A DNA stretch of 61,192 bases from Bacteroidales bacterium M6 (GTDB lineage: Bacteria; Bacteroidota; Bacteroidia; Bacteroidales; Muribaculaceae), in contig LUJQ01000021.1 of NCBI GenBank assembly GCA_001689485.1, forward strand, positions 1-61,192, given 5' to 3'. The notes beneath the pieces are model-generated. The model ran no database searches, was not told the DNA's origin, and saw only the letters and a list, made by a program, of their open reading frames with translations. Position 1 is the stretch's first letter, and every line of letters starts with the position of its first letter. Both the position numbers and the translations under genes were made by a program. This document shows positions 53,177 through 61,192 of the stretch, in pieces.

Positions 53177-54631
53177 ATGACTGAATCATTAGGTAATAAG
53201 GCTATAAAAGGCACAATATGGGCATCCATCGACCGCTTTGGCATGATGGGGATGCAGTTTGTTGTCAATCTAGTACTGGCACGTCTGCTTGCACCTTCTG
53301 ATTTCGGTGCAATCGGCATGATTATGATTTTTATTGCCATAAGCCAGGTATTTGTCGATGGTGGCTTCGGTCCTGCATTGATTCAGAAAAAACATTCCGA
53401 CCAAACCGATTTTTCAACTATATTTTTTTGGAATTGCGGAGTCGGGGTACTGCTATACGGTGTCATATTCTTCATCGCCCCGGCAGTCGGGAAGTTCTAC
53501 GACATGCCCATATTGTCGCCAGTTCTCCGGGTATTCGGGATTTCATTGGTTTTGAACTCAATAACAGGCATTCAAGCTATCAGACTTCAAAAAAGCCTGG
53601 CATTCAAACCTCTTGCAGCAGTAAATGTGCTATCCTATCTCATAGGCGGTATAACAGCCATTGTCATGGCATTTTACGGCAACGGGGTCTGGAGCCTTGT
53701 AACATTGACATTGGTCAGCGGTGTGGTCAGAATCATACTGTTCTATATGATCTCACATTGGCTGCCGAATCTTACTTTCTCATACACTTCGTTTAAAGAA
53801 CTATTTGGATTCGGTGGCTACCTTCTATGTGCCAATCTGTTACAAAATGCATGCAAAAACGTGCAAGGGCTGATTATCGGGAAAAAATTCTCGGCAAGTG
53901 AGATGGGTTATTATTCGCAAGCTGACAAACTCGACCAAATAACAAGCTACTCCCTGCCACAGGTCATAGTACAGGTGATGTACCCTGTCTACGCACAAAT
54001 CCAAGACGACCGTCAAAGGCTTATCTCTACTATGGAAATGAACTTCCGTGTGATAGCCTTTGTTATTTTCCCGATTCTCGCCACTTTGATTCTTGTAGCC
54101 GAACCGCTGATTACTATGCTGTATGGAGCAAAATGGCTTCCTGCCGTACCTTATTTTCGGATTCTATGTTGCGGCGGAATATTCGTATGCCTTACAAATA
54201 TCAACTACTATGCCGTAGCCGCCGTCGGGAAATCGCGCTCCTTGTTTATGTGGAGTTTCTATAAATGGGGAATGCTGCTCCTTTTTCTCATGGCCGGTAT
54301 GAACTTCGGTATGACAGCACTTATGTGGAGCATTGTGGCAAGTCATTTCAACATCTTCATTGTCAATGCCATGCTATCACGTAAATGGGTAGGATTCCCT
54401 ATGATGACGCTCATCAAAACCGTAGCGCCCATAGGCACATTATCCATCATACTTACCACATGCATATTCACCCTCAGCAATTACTGCATTACAATTCACT
54501 GGGGAATACAGATCGCACTCTTTTTCTCCTTGTATATGCTTCTTGCCTATATATTCAGGTTCAAGGCAGTAAAAGACACTGCGGCAATCTTAAAACGCCT
54601 GGCAAGCCATACCATGCAACGGCCATCATAA
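53177..54631 (+). CDS. Wzx-type polysaccharide flippase
   Basis: A 484-residue inner-membrane protein of the MOP superfamily that flips lipid-linked repeat units. About 12-14 hydrophobic helices are visible, with the N-terminal signature IKGTIWASIDRFGMMGMQF and LARLLAPSDFGAIGM and the WzxC-like GFGPALIQKKHSDQTDFST. The length is typical. It stands between the amino-acid module and the LicD gene, in the normal Wzx/Wzy order. Confidence 0.92.
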   Translation: MTESLGNKAIKGTIWASIDRFGMMGMQFVVNLVLARLLAPSDFGAIGMIMIFIAISQVFVDGGFGPALIQKKHSDQTDFSTIFFWNCGVGVLLYGVIFFIAPAVGKFYDMPILSPVLRVFGISLVLNSITGIQAIRLQKSLAFKPLAAVNVLSYLIGGITAIVMAFYGNGVWSLVTLTLVSGVVRIILFYMISHWLPNLTFSYTSFKELFGFGGYLLCANLLQNACKNVQGLIIGKKFSASEMGYYSQADKLDQITSYSLPQVIVQVMYPVYAQIQDDRQRLISTMEMNFRVIAFVIFPILATLILVAEPLITMLYGAKWLPAVPYFRILCCGGIFVCLTNINYYAVAAVGKSRSLFMWSFYKWGMLLLFLMAGMNFGMTALMWSIVASHFNIFIVNAMLSRKWVGFPMMTLIKTVAPIGTLSIILTTCIFTLSNYCITIHWGIQIALFFSLYMLLAYIFRFKAVKDTAAILKRLASHTMQRPS

Positions 54632-54859
54632 CACAGAGCAATTAGGGAAGCCAATGGTGACTATATTCAGGTGCATCCACGTTTCTGTAGCTTCCGCAAT
54701 TTATACAATTCATTAATCCATGGATTAGATAGGAATCGATTAACATTGGTTATAAGAGCCTAAGATAATGTCAAATTGCAGAGCTGGAGTGGAGGCTGCC
54801 AAAGCTTTCAGGCTCTCAATTCAACACTATCAATCCACAGTGTCGATATAATAAACCTT

Positions 54860-55669
54860 ATGATAGATTCTAAATTACAGGAAGAGTTACGCGCTCGATT
54901 CAACCCCGATGGATCCGAATTACGCACATATCAGCTCTATCTATTAGACATGCTGAAAGATTTTGACCAAATATGCAAGAATTTGGGTCTAAAATATTGG
55001 TTATCATCAGGGACTCTGATTGGCGCAGCTCGCCATGGAGGATTCATTCCATGGGATGATGACATAGATGTCGAGATGCTAAAAGAAGACTACGACAAAC
55101 TTTTAGCAACGTTCAAAGAATCTGATAAATATGTCATTCAATCGCACGAAAACGACCCATATTATTTTCAAGTATTTGGTAAGTTTCGAGATAAAAAAAG
55201 TATTCTTGATGAGAATCAGCTATGCCAAAAATATTACAAATTCCATGGGGCGTTTATTGATCTGTTAACAATGAATTTCACCAATAAAAATGCTTCAAAA
55301 TTGGTGTTCAAAGCAATCAACATTCTTAGCATTCCCTTGAAAACATCTAAACGAATACCACGGTGGTTAATATATACTTCAAAGGTATCAATTGGGCTTG
55401 TTTTCAAATTCATCCCCATAATAGAAAAATTTTACCGCCATAAGAATAACTTAATATTCGGGCATGATTACGGCTCCTATTTTCACTACACCAAACGAGA
55501 TTTCTCAAAGTTATTTCCTTTGAGAACAGCAACATTTGAAGGCTATTCATTTCCCGTACCAAATGATATCGAGGGTTATTTAAGTGCTACATATCCGAAT
55601 TGGGAAAAGCTTCCTGATTTTGCGCACTTACAGCCTCATTTGCAGGGCATTCAATACATCGGTTCATAA
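54860..55669 (+). CDS. LicD-family phosphotransferase
   Basis: A 269-residue LicD/fukutin-like enzyme that transfers a phospho-group such as phosphocholine from a CDP donor onto a sugar. The hallmark GTLIGAARHGGFIPWDDD is intact, with a DxD metal site (DDDIDVEM), followed by DYDKLL and FHGAFIDLL. The frame is open 28 codons further up, but the ATG at 54860 (MIDSKLQEEL) starts the family-like region. It is strongly AT-rich. It is the natural partner of a cytidylyltransferase such as the N domain of the 603-residue fusion. Confidence 0.88.
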   Translation: MIDSKLQEELRARFNPDGSELRTYQLYLLDMLKDFDQICKNLGLKYWLSSGTLIGAARHGGFIPWDDDIDVEMLKEDYDKLLATFKESDKYVIQSHENDPYYFQVFGKFRDKKSILDENQLCQKYYKFHGAFIDLLTMNFTNKNASKLVFKAINILSIPLKTSKRIPRWLIYTSKVSIGLVFKFIPIIEKFYRHKNNLIFGHDYGSYFHYTKRDFSKLFPLRTATFEGYSFPVPNDIEGYLSATYPNWEKLPDFAHLQPHLQGIQYIGS

Positions 55670-55813
55670 TTGACCATGTCCTTGACAGGATTATGATATA
55701 ATCATATCGAAGCCTGACTTGACAAACCCTGGCTGGCAGCCAACAAAGATTGCAGACCAGGCTAGGCGTTAAAACGCACCTCTATCAACTTTGACATAGC
55801 AATCCAAATTGGG

Positions 55814-56911
55814 ATGTGGCCATATTTCGGCATAATAGGCATACTCACCATATCGGGTCTTATCGGGCTTGACCGGCGGGCAAAGGGAAATTTCAACATT
55901 GCAGTCCTATCGGTGCTGATGCTCCTGCTTCTGTATTTCTGCGGCCTCAGGACGATAGGCTGGGATTATGAGAATTACCTTGACCTGTTCAGACAAACTC
56001 CTGAAATATGGCATTACTCCCGGACTATTTCAACCATAGAGCCCGGATATGAACTGATTTCAAGCATAAGCAAGGGATTCACACACGATTACAACATTTT
56101 CCTACTGATATTCACAGCAATCAATATCTCTCTGGCAATGTCGGTATGCGTGAAATATTCCCCTTATCCGCTTATATCATTCTTCCTTTTCTGTGCTGTG
56201 TTCCTGTTCGCACAGGTCATGGGGCAGATGAGGCAGCCAATGGCAACATCATTAGCCTATCTTATCCTGATTCCACTGGTGCTGAATCATCACCGCGTGG
56301 CAGCAGTTGTTGCCACAATGATAGTAGGTATGCTTTTTCACAAGTCATTACTATTTTTCGCAGTGGTGCTGCCATTCGCATTCATCAAGTTTACATCGAA
56401 ACAAACCATACTATTCATCATCGCCACCATCCTGTTGTTCTGTATACCCAATCAGATTAAGAGCATCATTATGGCCTTGATACCTGGCAGTTTTTATCTA
56501 CACGATGTAATCGAGGCATATATGACTTATCTCGGTGCAACCTTCTCGTTCACATTTGGCATGATAGAACGCGTGGGACTGCTGGTTTTCTGTTATGCCA
56601 TGGCAAAAAAATATGGACTGTATCAAAAGGATTACCTGTACCGGGTGTTAATCAATATCTATTTCACAGGAATAGTATTCTATTTTGCCTTTGTACGCAT
56701 GGCTGCGGAATTTGCCTCCAGGGGAACGAAACCGATGTATTTCAGCATTATATTGATATTTCCCATTCTGCTTAAACATGCAAAGGGGATTGACCGTGGA
56801 ATCATCTGGGTTGCCATGATGGCATGGAGCCTATACTTATTTGTCTCATTCGTCCTGGCCGGGGAAGAAGAATATTTTCCTTATTCCAATGTTTTGTCAA
56901 GCCTGATTTAA
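55814..56911 (+). CDS. EpsG-family polymerase (Wzy role)
   Basis: A 365-residue membrane protein with about 10 hydrophobic helices. It resembles the EpsG/Wzy group: after helix 2 the motif GLRTIGWDYENYLDLF, then STIEPGYELI and, between helices, AQVMGQMRQPMATSLAYL with the conserved RQ. These are typical of capsule and O-unit polymerases that join repeat units in the periplasm. The ATG at 55814 gives the first helix in full. Wzx plus Wzy means the pathway is Wzx/Wzy-dependent. Confidence 0.85.
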   Translation: MWPYFGIIGILTISGLIGLDRRAKGNFNIAVLSVLMLLLLYFCGLRTIGWDYENYLDLFRQTPEIWHYSRTISTIEPGYELISSISKGFTHDYNIFLLIFTAINISLAMSVCVKYSPYPLISFFLFCAVFLFAQVMGQMRQPMATSLAYLILIPLVLNHHRVAAVVATMIVGMLFHKSLLFFAVVLPFAFIKFTSKQTILFIIATILLFCIPNQIKSIIMALIPGSFYLHDVIEAYMTYLGATFSFTFGMIERVGLLVFCYAMAKKYGLYQKDYLYRVLINIYFTGIVFYFAFVRMAAEFASRGTKPMYFSIILIFPILLKHAKGIDRGIIWVAMMAWSLYLFVSFVLAGEEEYFPYSNVLSSLI

Positions 56912-56945
56912 CAATATCGGGCATCTACCCTCAATAAAATCGCGG

Positions 56946-58079
56946 ATGAAAATAGCATACACAATCTCAGGGATTTATAATTCCGGAGGAATGGAAAACA
57001 TATTACTTCAAAAAGCATCATATCTTGCCGATGCGCTGGGTTATGATGTGACAATCATAACCACAGACCAACAGGGCAAGGCACCGTTTTTCCCGATTTC
57101 CCAAAAAGTCAGACTAATCGACCTCGGAATCAACTATAACAATGAAAGAGAGAAACACACATCGCTTATAATGACCCAACTGTCATATTCTGCTTGCAAA
57201 CGAAAGCATTTCCACGCATTGCGCACACTATTGCTGCGTGAAAAGTTCGACATAGTCATCTCCCTTATGGATTTCGATTTCGGATTTCTGCACCGCATAA
57301 AGGACGGGAGCAGGAAAATCATCGAATATCATTTCTCGAAATACAGCAAAATCCTTGGTGAAACAAATCCGTTAAAACGCCTTTTGCAAAAAGCTCGTAT
57401 TGCCCTTTGGCCGCTCACCCTGCGAAAATACGACAGGTTCGTGGTACTTACAAACGAGGATTGCAGCCAATGGGGTAAGTTGGACAATATCTCTGTCATC
57501 CCAAACTTCATATCGCGGATGCCTGAAAGAACTTCCGCGCTCAATAAAAAAAGAGCTATCAGCGTAGGAAGGTTCGACAATCAGAAAGGCTTTGACCTAC
57601 TGGTGGACGCTTGGAGCAAAGTTGCGGTAAAACATCCCGATTGGGAACTTGAAATTATCGGCGGAGGAGACCACAATCATATACATCAACTTGTAGAAAC
57701 AAAAGGTCTGTCAAAACACATCACGCTCAGCCCCCCTGCCAAAGATATTACTTCGCACTACCTCGACAGCTCTTTATATGTCATGAGTTCCCGCTATGAG
57801 GGGCTGCCGCTTGTGCTGATTGAAGCAATGGCACACGGGCTCCCGATTGTTTCATTTGCTTGTCCGTGCGGGCCGTCAGACGTGTTAAAGCCTGACTTCG
57901 GCATTTTGGTTGAATGCTATGACACCGACAAATTGGCTAATGCAATTATTACATGGCTTAATGATCATAACCAAATGAAAGCAGGAGGTCAAAAGGCTGC
58001 CAAAGAGGCTGAAAACTATGCAATCAAACCGATAATGTCCAAATGGGATGCACTCTTCAAGCAATTGACGAATGCATAA
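56946..58079 (+). CDS. Glycosyltransferase family 4
   Basis: A 377-residue GT-B fold transferase. The N-terminal GGMENILLQKASYLADALG is a typical acceptor-side start. The C-terminal donor site has AISVGRFDNQKGFDLLVDAW and SRYEGLPLVLIEAMAHGLP near residue 285 with the E-x7-E type signature, then SFACPCGPSDVL. The donor sugar cannot be told. It lies 34 bases after the polymerase gene and 12 bases before the next glycosyltransferase. Confidence 0.93.
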   Translation: MKIAYTISGIYNSGGMENILLQKASYLADALGYDVTIITTDQQGKAPFFPISQKVRLIDLGINYNNEREKHTSLIMTQLSYSACKRKHFHALRTLLLREKFDIVISLMDFDFGFLHRIKDGSRKIIEYHFSKYSKILGETNPLKRLLQKARIALWPLTLRKYDRFVVLTNEDCSQWGKLDNISVIPNFISRMPERTSALNKKRAISVGRFDNQKGFDLLVDAWSKVAVKHPDWELEIIGGGDHNHIHQLVETKGLSKHITLSPPAKDITSHYLDSSLYVMSSRYEGLPLVLIEAMAHGLPIVSFACPCGPSDVLKPDFGILVECYDTDKLANAIITWLNDHNQMKAGGQKAAKEAENYAIKPIMSKWDALFKQLTNA

Positions 58080-58091
58080 TAACAACTAAAA

Positions 58092-59009
58092 ATGATAAGC
58101 ATCATAATCCCTTGTTATAACGGGGAGGAATATATCGAGCAATGTTACAAGTCATTGTGCACCCAATCGTTAATGGATTGGGAAGCAGTCTTTATCGATG
58201 ACGGAAGCAAGGACGGAAGCAGCATTGTTCTTGACAATCTTGTATTGCGCGACAACCGTGTGAAAGTAATTCATAAACAGAATGAAGGAGTAGCGGTTGC
58301 GCGTGAAGTCGGTATAACGGCTGCTAGTGGCTCAATCATAACATTTCTCGACATAGATGACACTTTAACTCCCTTTGCACTCAAATCTTTCGCAACAAAT
58401 TTCGGTGATAAGGATACCGACATTGTGTGTGCCGGGATAAACATAGTCAGCGAAAACAGGCAAACCCTGAACTGCATAAAATATAACCAGGCAAAAATTA
58501 CCGGGGCTGAAGCTTTCAGCCTCATGTGCCGAGGCAGGCTGCGTTGGCAACTATGTGGGAAAGCCTATCGGCGTCATCTGTTTCATGAGGTTGAAACACC
58601 GCGTGGAATCCGCAGCGGCGAAGATATGGCGGTGTGCATGCAGGCTGCATTGAATGCCGACAAAGTTGAAGTAATATCCGACTGTCTATATAATTACATC
58701 CAGGTAGCCTCGTCGGTGACACATGCCGCAGCAAAGGCTGTTGCGGAGGATGCCCTCCGTGCAGCACAATTCGTAAACGAGCGTTTATCGCCACACTATG
58801 GTGCACGGATTGCGACCGACATCAACAGCCTTTTCATGCTCATGGCATCAGGGGCGTTACGATCGGGCATTGATTCTGGCAATGCTATGCTGCGAGATAC
58901 CATGCAGAACCATTTCTCATTAAAATCTATCTCAGGGATAAGCTTACACAAAGCCATAAGCCTTGCCATGTTCCGCTATCTCGGTCTGAACCTTGCAAAA
59001 CACCTTTAG
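58092..59009 (+). CDS. Glycosyltransferase family 2
   Basis: A 305-residue GT-A fold transferase starting ISIIIPCYNGEEYIEQCYKSL split over strand 1 and helix 1. It has FIDDGSKDGS, NEGVAVAREVGITAASG and the metal-binding FLDIDDTL (DxD). RSGEDMAVCMQAAL is the downstream ED motif. Typical length. The sugar donor is unknown. It is the second of four glycosyltransferases of the locus. Confidence 0.93.
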   Translation: MISIIIPCYNGEEYIEQCYKSLCTQSLMDWEAVFIDDGSKDGSSIVLDNLVLRDNRVKVIHKQNEGVAVAREVGITAASGSIITFLDIDDTLTPFALKSFATNFGDKDTDIVCAGINIVSENRQTLNCIKYNQAKITGAEAFSLMCRGRLRWQLCGKAYRRHLFHEVETPRGIRSGEDMAVCMQAALNADKVEVISDCLYNYIQVASSVTHAAAKAVAEDALRAAQFVNERLSPHYGARIATDINSLFMLMASGALRSGIDSGNAMLRDTMQNHFSLKSISGISLHKAISLAMFRYLGLNLAKHL

Positions 59010-59075
59010 AATACAAGCTTTCAATATGTAAAGCCAGGGATAAGGATGTAACGTATCGCATTAACCCAAAACTTC

Positions 59076-59121
59076 AAAAGTTGTATAAACATTTCCAAAA
59101 AAATCACCCTATACAACTTTT
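59076..59121 (+). terminator. Hairpin between two glycosyltransferase genes
   Basis: Perfect 12-base stem AAAAGTTGTATA / TATACAACTTTT with a 22-base loop, 18 bases before the next ATG. It may be a terminator inside the operon that UpxY would have to overcome. Confidence 0.55.
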
Positions 59122-59138
59122 CATAACACCATACCCTC

Positions 59139-59954
59139 ATGCAATCTTTTTCAGTGCTGCTTTCCCTTTATTTCAAAGAGAATACCGATTTCCTACGGCA
59201 AAGCCTCGACAGCATATTCAACCAGACAGTGCGACCAAACGAAGTGGTGTTGGTGGAAGACGGCCCGCTGACCCCCGAACTCGACGCGGTTGTAAACGAA
59301 TACGTGGATGCACATAAAGAACTTAAAGTTATTTCACTGGAGAAAAACGGCGGCCTTGGACGAGCACTAAACGAGGGGCTGAAGCACTGTTCACACGACC
59401 TGGTGGCCCGGATGGATACCGACGACATAGCAAGCCCCGACAGGTTTGAAAAGCAGCTGGAGGCATTCCGCCGATTCCCACAGGTGGAAGTTGTGAGCGC
59501 TTGGATTGACGAATTCAGCGGTGAGAAAAACAACATCACCTCCACACGCAAACTTCCCGAATATCCCTATGAGATTTATAAATACGCAAAAAAACGATGC
59601 CCGGTGAACCACCCAGTGGTAATGTTCCGCAAAAATTCCATACTACTTGCGGGCGGTTACCGGCATTTTCCCCTTTTCGAGGATTACTACCTATGGATAA
59701 GGCTGCTGCTAAACGGGGTGAAATTCTACAACGTACAGGAAAGCCTGCTTTATTTCCGCACATCCCCTGACATGTATAAACGACGAGGCGGATTGCGCCA
59801 CGCCCTGACGGAAGTGCGGTTTCAGAACCACATCCGCAAACTAGGCTTTATCGGTTGGCCCCGTATGTGCATGAATGTAACCATCCGTTTTACAACACGT
59901 ATAATGCCCAACGGCTTACGGCGGTTAATCTATAACAAGCTTCTTCGCAAATAA
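59139..59954 (+). CDS. Glycosyltransferase family 2 (amylovoran type)
   Basis: A 271-residue GT-A transferase. FSVLLSLYFKENTDFLRQSL is the start; VLVEDGPLTPEL, NGGLGRALNEGLKHC and the DxD-type ARMDTDDIASPDRF follow. CPVNHPVVMFRKN and LFEDYYLWIRLLLNG are typical of the amylovoran/galactosyltransferase-like GT2 group. The GC content returns toward the chromosomal level here. Its 3' end is followed by a dispersed palindrome with a T tract. Confidence 0.92.
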   Translation: MQSFSVLLSLYFKENTDFLRQSLDSIFNQTVRPNEVVLVEDGPLTPELDAVVNEYVDAHKELKVISLEKNGGLGRALNEGLKHCSHDLVARMDTDDIASPDRFEKQLEAFRRFPQVEVVSAWIDEFSGEKNNITSTRKLPEYPYEIYKYAKKRCPVNHPVVMFRKNSILLAGGYRHFPLFEDYYLWIRLLLNGVKFYNVQESLLYFRTSPDMYKRRGGLRHALTEVRFQNHIRKLGFIGWPRMCMNVTIRFTTRIMPNGLRRLIYNKLLRK

Positions 59955-59969
59955 CCCTTCCACGGGCGA

Positions 59970-60002
59970 TGTAGAGACGGGATAGCATCCCGTCTCTTTT
60001 TT
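59970..60002 (+). repeat. Dispersed palindrome, copy 2, acting as terminator
   Basis: TGTA plus hairpin GAGACGGGAT-AGC-ATCCCGTCTC (59974-59996), identical to the copy at 47772. Here six T follow, so it looks like a working intrinsic terminator 16 bases after the stop codon. Confidence 0.82.
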
Positions 60003-60186
60003 ATCCCCGTCTTTTATATCCACAATATATCCAGCCTCTTTTCCATTTCTATGCCGTTTTCACCATCGCATCCCGGCAACTTCCAAAATAAATCGCCGGT
60101 GATTTAACAGTTACGTGATGGCCAACCGTTCTATAATTTCGGAGAATGTATTCGCACCGGTTTGCTTGGAAAAAAGAAAAATTGCT

Positions 60187-60194
60187 TACCTTTG
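60187..60194 (+). promoter_or_regulatory. -7 box upstream of the last glycosyltransferase
   Basis: TACCTTTG, with TTTG at 60161-60164 (22-base spacer) or TTG at 60166-60168 (18-base spacer). Start near 60201. The rest of the 324-base gap holds only the upstream terminator. Confidence 0.45.
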
Positions 60195-60278
60195 CAAGGT
60201 GCAACACATACAGGTTGAATCAAACGCTATCACAAAGCTACAACGCATTAAGTATTCGGATATCAAACACCCTTTGGA

Positions 60279-61148
60279 ATGATTACGGCATCTGTAGTCC
60301 TATATCGGAACCCGGTCGGGATGGTGGAGAGACTCATCGGCTGCGTCATGCGGTCGGTGGTCGGGATGCTGTATGTCGTTGATAATGCCCCCGACGATGT
60401 CATGGCAAGGCTGTGCGAAGGGCATGAAAGGATATGCTACATCGCCAATGACCGCAACGAAGGTTACGGGCGCGGCCATAACCGGGCGATAAGGATGGCG
60501 ACGGGAGCCGGGGCGCGCTACCACATGGTGCTGAACCCGGATATCTACTGGGATGCCGACGCGGATGTGCCCGGGCGGTTGCGCGACTTCATGGAGGCAC
60601 ACCCGCAATGCGGGCTGTCGATGCCGCGCATCACATGGCCCGACGGGCGTGTGCAGCCCCTGTGCAAGCTCCTGCCGAAGCCCGGCGACCTGTTCCGACG
60701 CCGTTTCCTTCCCGACAACGCCCGTAACCGCAGCCTCAACAACCGTTTCGAACTCGAGACGTTCGGCTACGACCGCACGATGGAGGTGCCTTCGCTTTCG
60801 GGATGTTTCATGTTCATGCGATGCTCCACCCTTAAGGAAACCGGGCTTTTCGACGAGCGGTTTTTCCTTTACGCCGAAGATGTCGACCTATGCCGCAGGA
60901 TAGGCTGTGTAGCGAGTACTGTATTCGTGCACAGCGTCAGCGCCATGCACGAATACCAGCGAGGCTCTTATAAGAGCCTCGGGTTGCTTTTCCACCACAT
61001 CGTTTCGGCTGTAAGGTATTTCAACAAATGGGGATGGCTTCACGATTCCAAACGCGAGGAAGCCAATGCCCGGTGTCTGGCACGTTTAGACAACCAGGAG
61101 TCCGCACCGGCATTCTGCATCGATGCCCACTACAGCCAAATCACTTAG
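60279..61148 (+). CDS. Glycosyltransferase family 2 (rhamnosyltransferase-like)
   Basis: A 289-residue GT-A transferase of the rhamnosyltransferase/WbbL-like type. It starts ITASVVLYRNPVGMVERL. The donor-site region is NDRNEGYGRGHNRAIRMA, then MVLNPDIYWDAD (DxD). LSGCFMFMRCSTLKETGLFDERFF followed by LYAEDVDLCRRI is diagnostic (given here in two parts around Phe). It has its own promoter and a preceding terminator. GC content is like the chromosome, unlike the module at 51-58 kb. Only 44 bases remain to the window end. Confidence 0.92.
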   Translation: MITASVVLYRNPVGMVERLIGCVMRSVVGMLYVVDNAPDDVMARLCEGHERICYIANDRNEGYGRGHNRAIRMATGAGARYHMVLNPDIYWDADADVPGRLRDFMEAHPQCGLSMPRITWPDGRVQPLCKLLPKPGDLFRRRFLPDNARNRSLNNRFELETFGYDRTMEVPSLSGCFMFMRCSTLKETGLFDERFFLYAEDVDLCRRIGCVASTVFVHSVSAMHEYQRGSYKSLGLLFHHIVSAVRYFNKWGWLHDSKREEANARCLARLDNQESAPAFCIDAHYSQIT

Positions 61149-61192
61149 GCCGCCGGCCTGACTATCATCGTATAAACACCGCCGCCTACGGA

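Overview
The window looks like a chromosomal segment of a gut Bacteroidales bacterium, most likely of the Muribaculaceae type. The evidence is: many promoters of the Bacteroidetes form (TTTG, about 20 bases, TAnnTTTG); several large exported proteins with type IX secretion (T9SS) C-terminal tails plus a T9SS plug protein; families typical of the phylum (DUF4492, DUF4494, DUF4831, Omp28-like, M49 dipeptidyl peptidase with HECLGH); and a capsule locus opened by an UpxY-type antiterminator. The taxon is inferred from content only.

Layout. 1-715: decayed IS982 transposase. 725-8467: class A PBP, AlkD-like repair protein, PepSY-like secreted protein, DPP III peptidase and RlmI-type methyltransferase. 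8720-11997: an operon of two T9SS cargo proteins. 12429-14960: dxr-rseP, where rseP has a TTG start in frame with the dxr stop. 15127-18230: cydB, cydA and a DUF4492 protein. 18449-24857: DUF4494, YggS, an MFS transporter, transketolase and a highly expressed OmpA-family porin-like protein. 25076-27118: ung and the T9SS plug protein. 27247-34529: a T9SS operon of a 1519-residue multidomain protein and an M6 metalloprotease. 34953-39272: adk, hpt, nnr, DUF4831. 39393-42352: divergent nagB and a pseudo-NagB/PIG-L fusion sharing a palindromic promoter. 42593-47759: trxA, dapA, tRNA-Arg(TCT), a DEAD-box helicase, a beta-barrel protein and a lipoprotein. 48193 to the right edge: UpxY, then a capsule or O-antigen locus of lower GC.

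The capsule locus is the most novel part. A fused nucleotidyltransferase-aminotransferase is translationally coupled to an ornithine-cyclodeaminase-like gene and followed by an octopine/opine dehydrogenase-like gene. Wzx flippase, a LicD phosphotransferase, an EpsG-like Wzy polymerase and four glycosyltransferases come next. My hypothesis is that these genes make and attach an unusual amino-acid-derived (opine-like and/or CDP-activated amino-alcohol phosphate) substituent on a surface glycan. No initiating sugar-phosphate transferase is present, so the locus probably continues past the right edge.

Non-coding structure is rich. Three copies of a two-hairpin intergenic element occur at 4121, 12351 and 42432. 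Two nine-unit heptamer arrays lie in 3' untranslated regions. A second dispersed palindrome has two copies. C-rich, G-poor tracts resembling Rho-utilisation regions precede the lipoprotein and upxY genes. In several places a terminator and the next promoter overlap.
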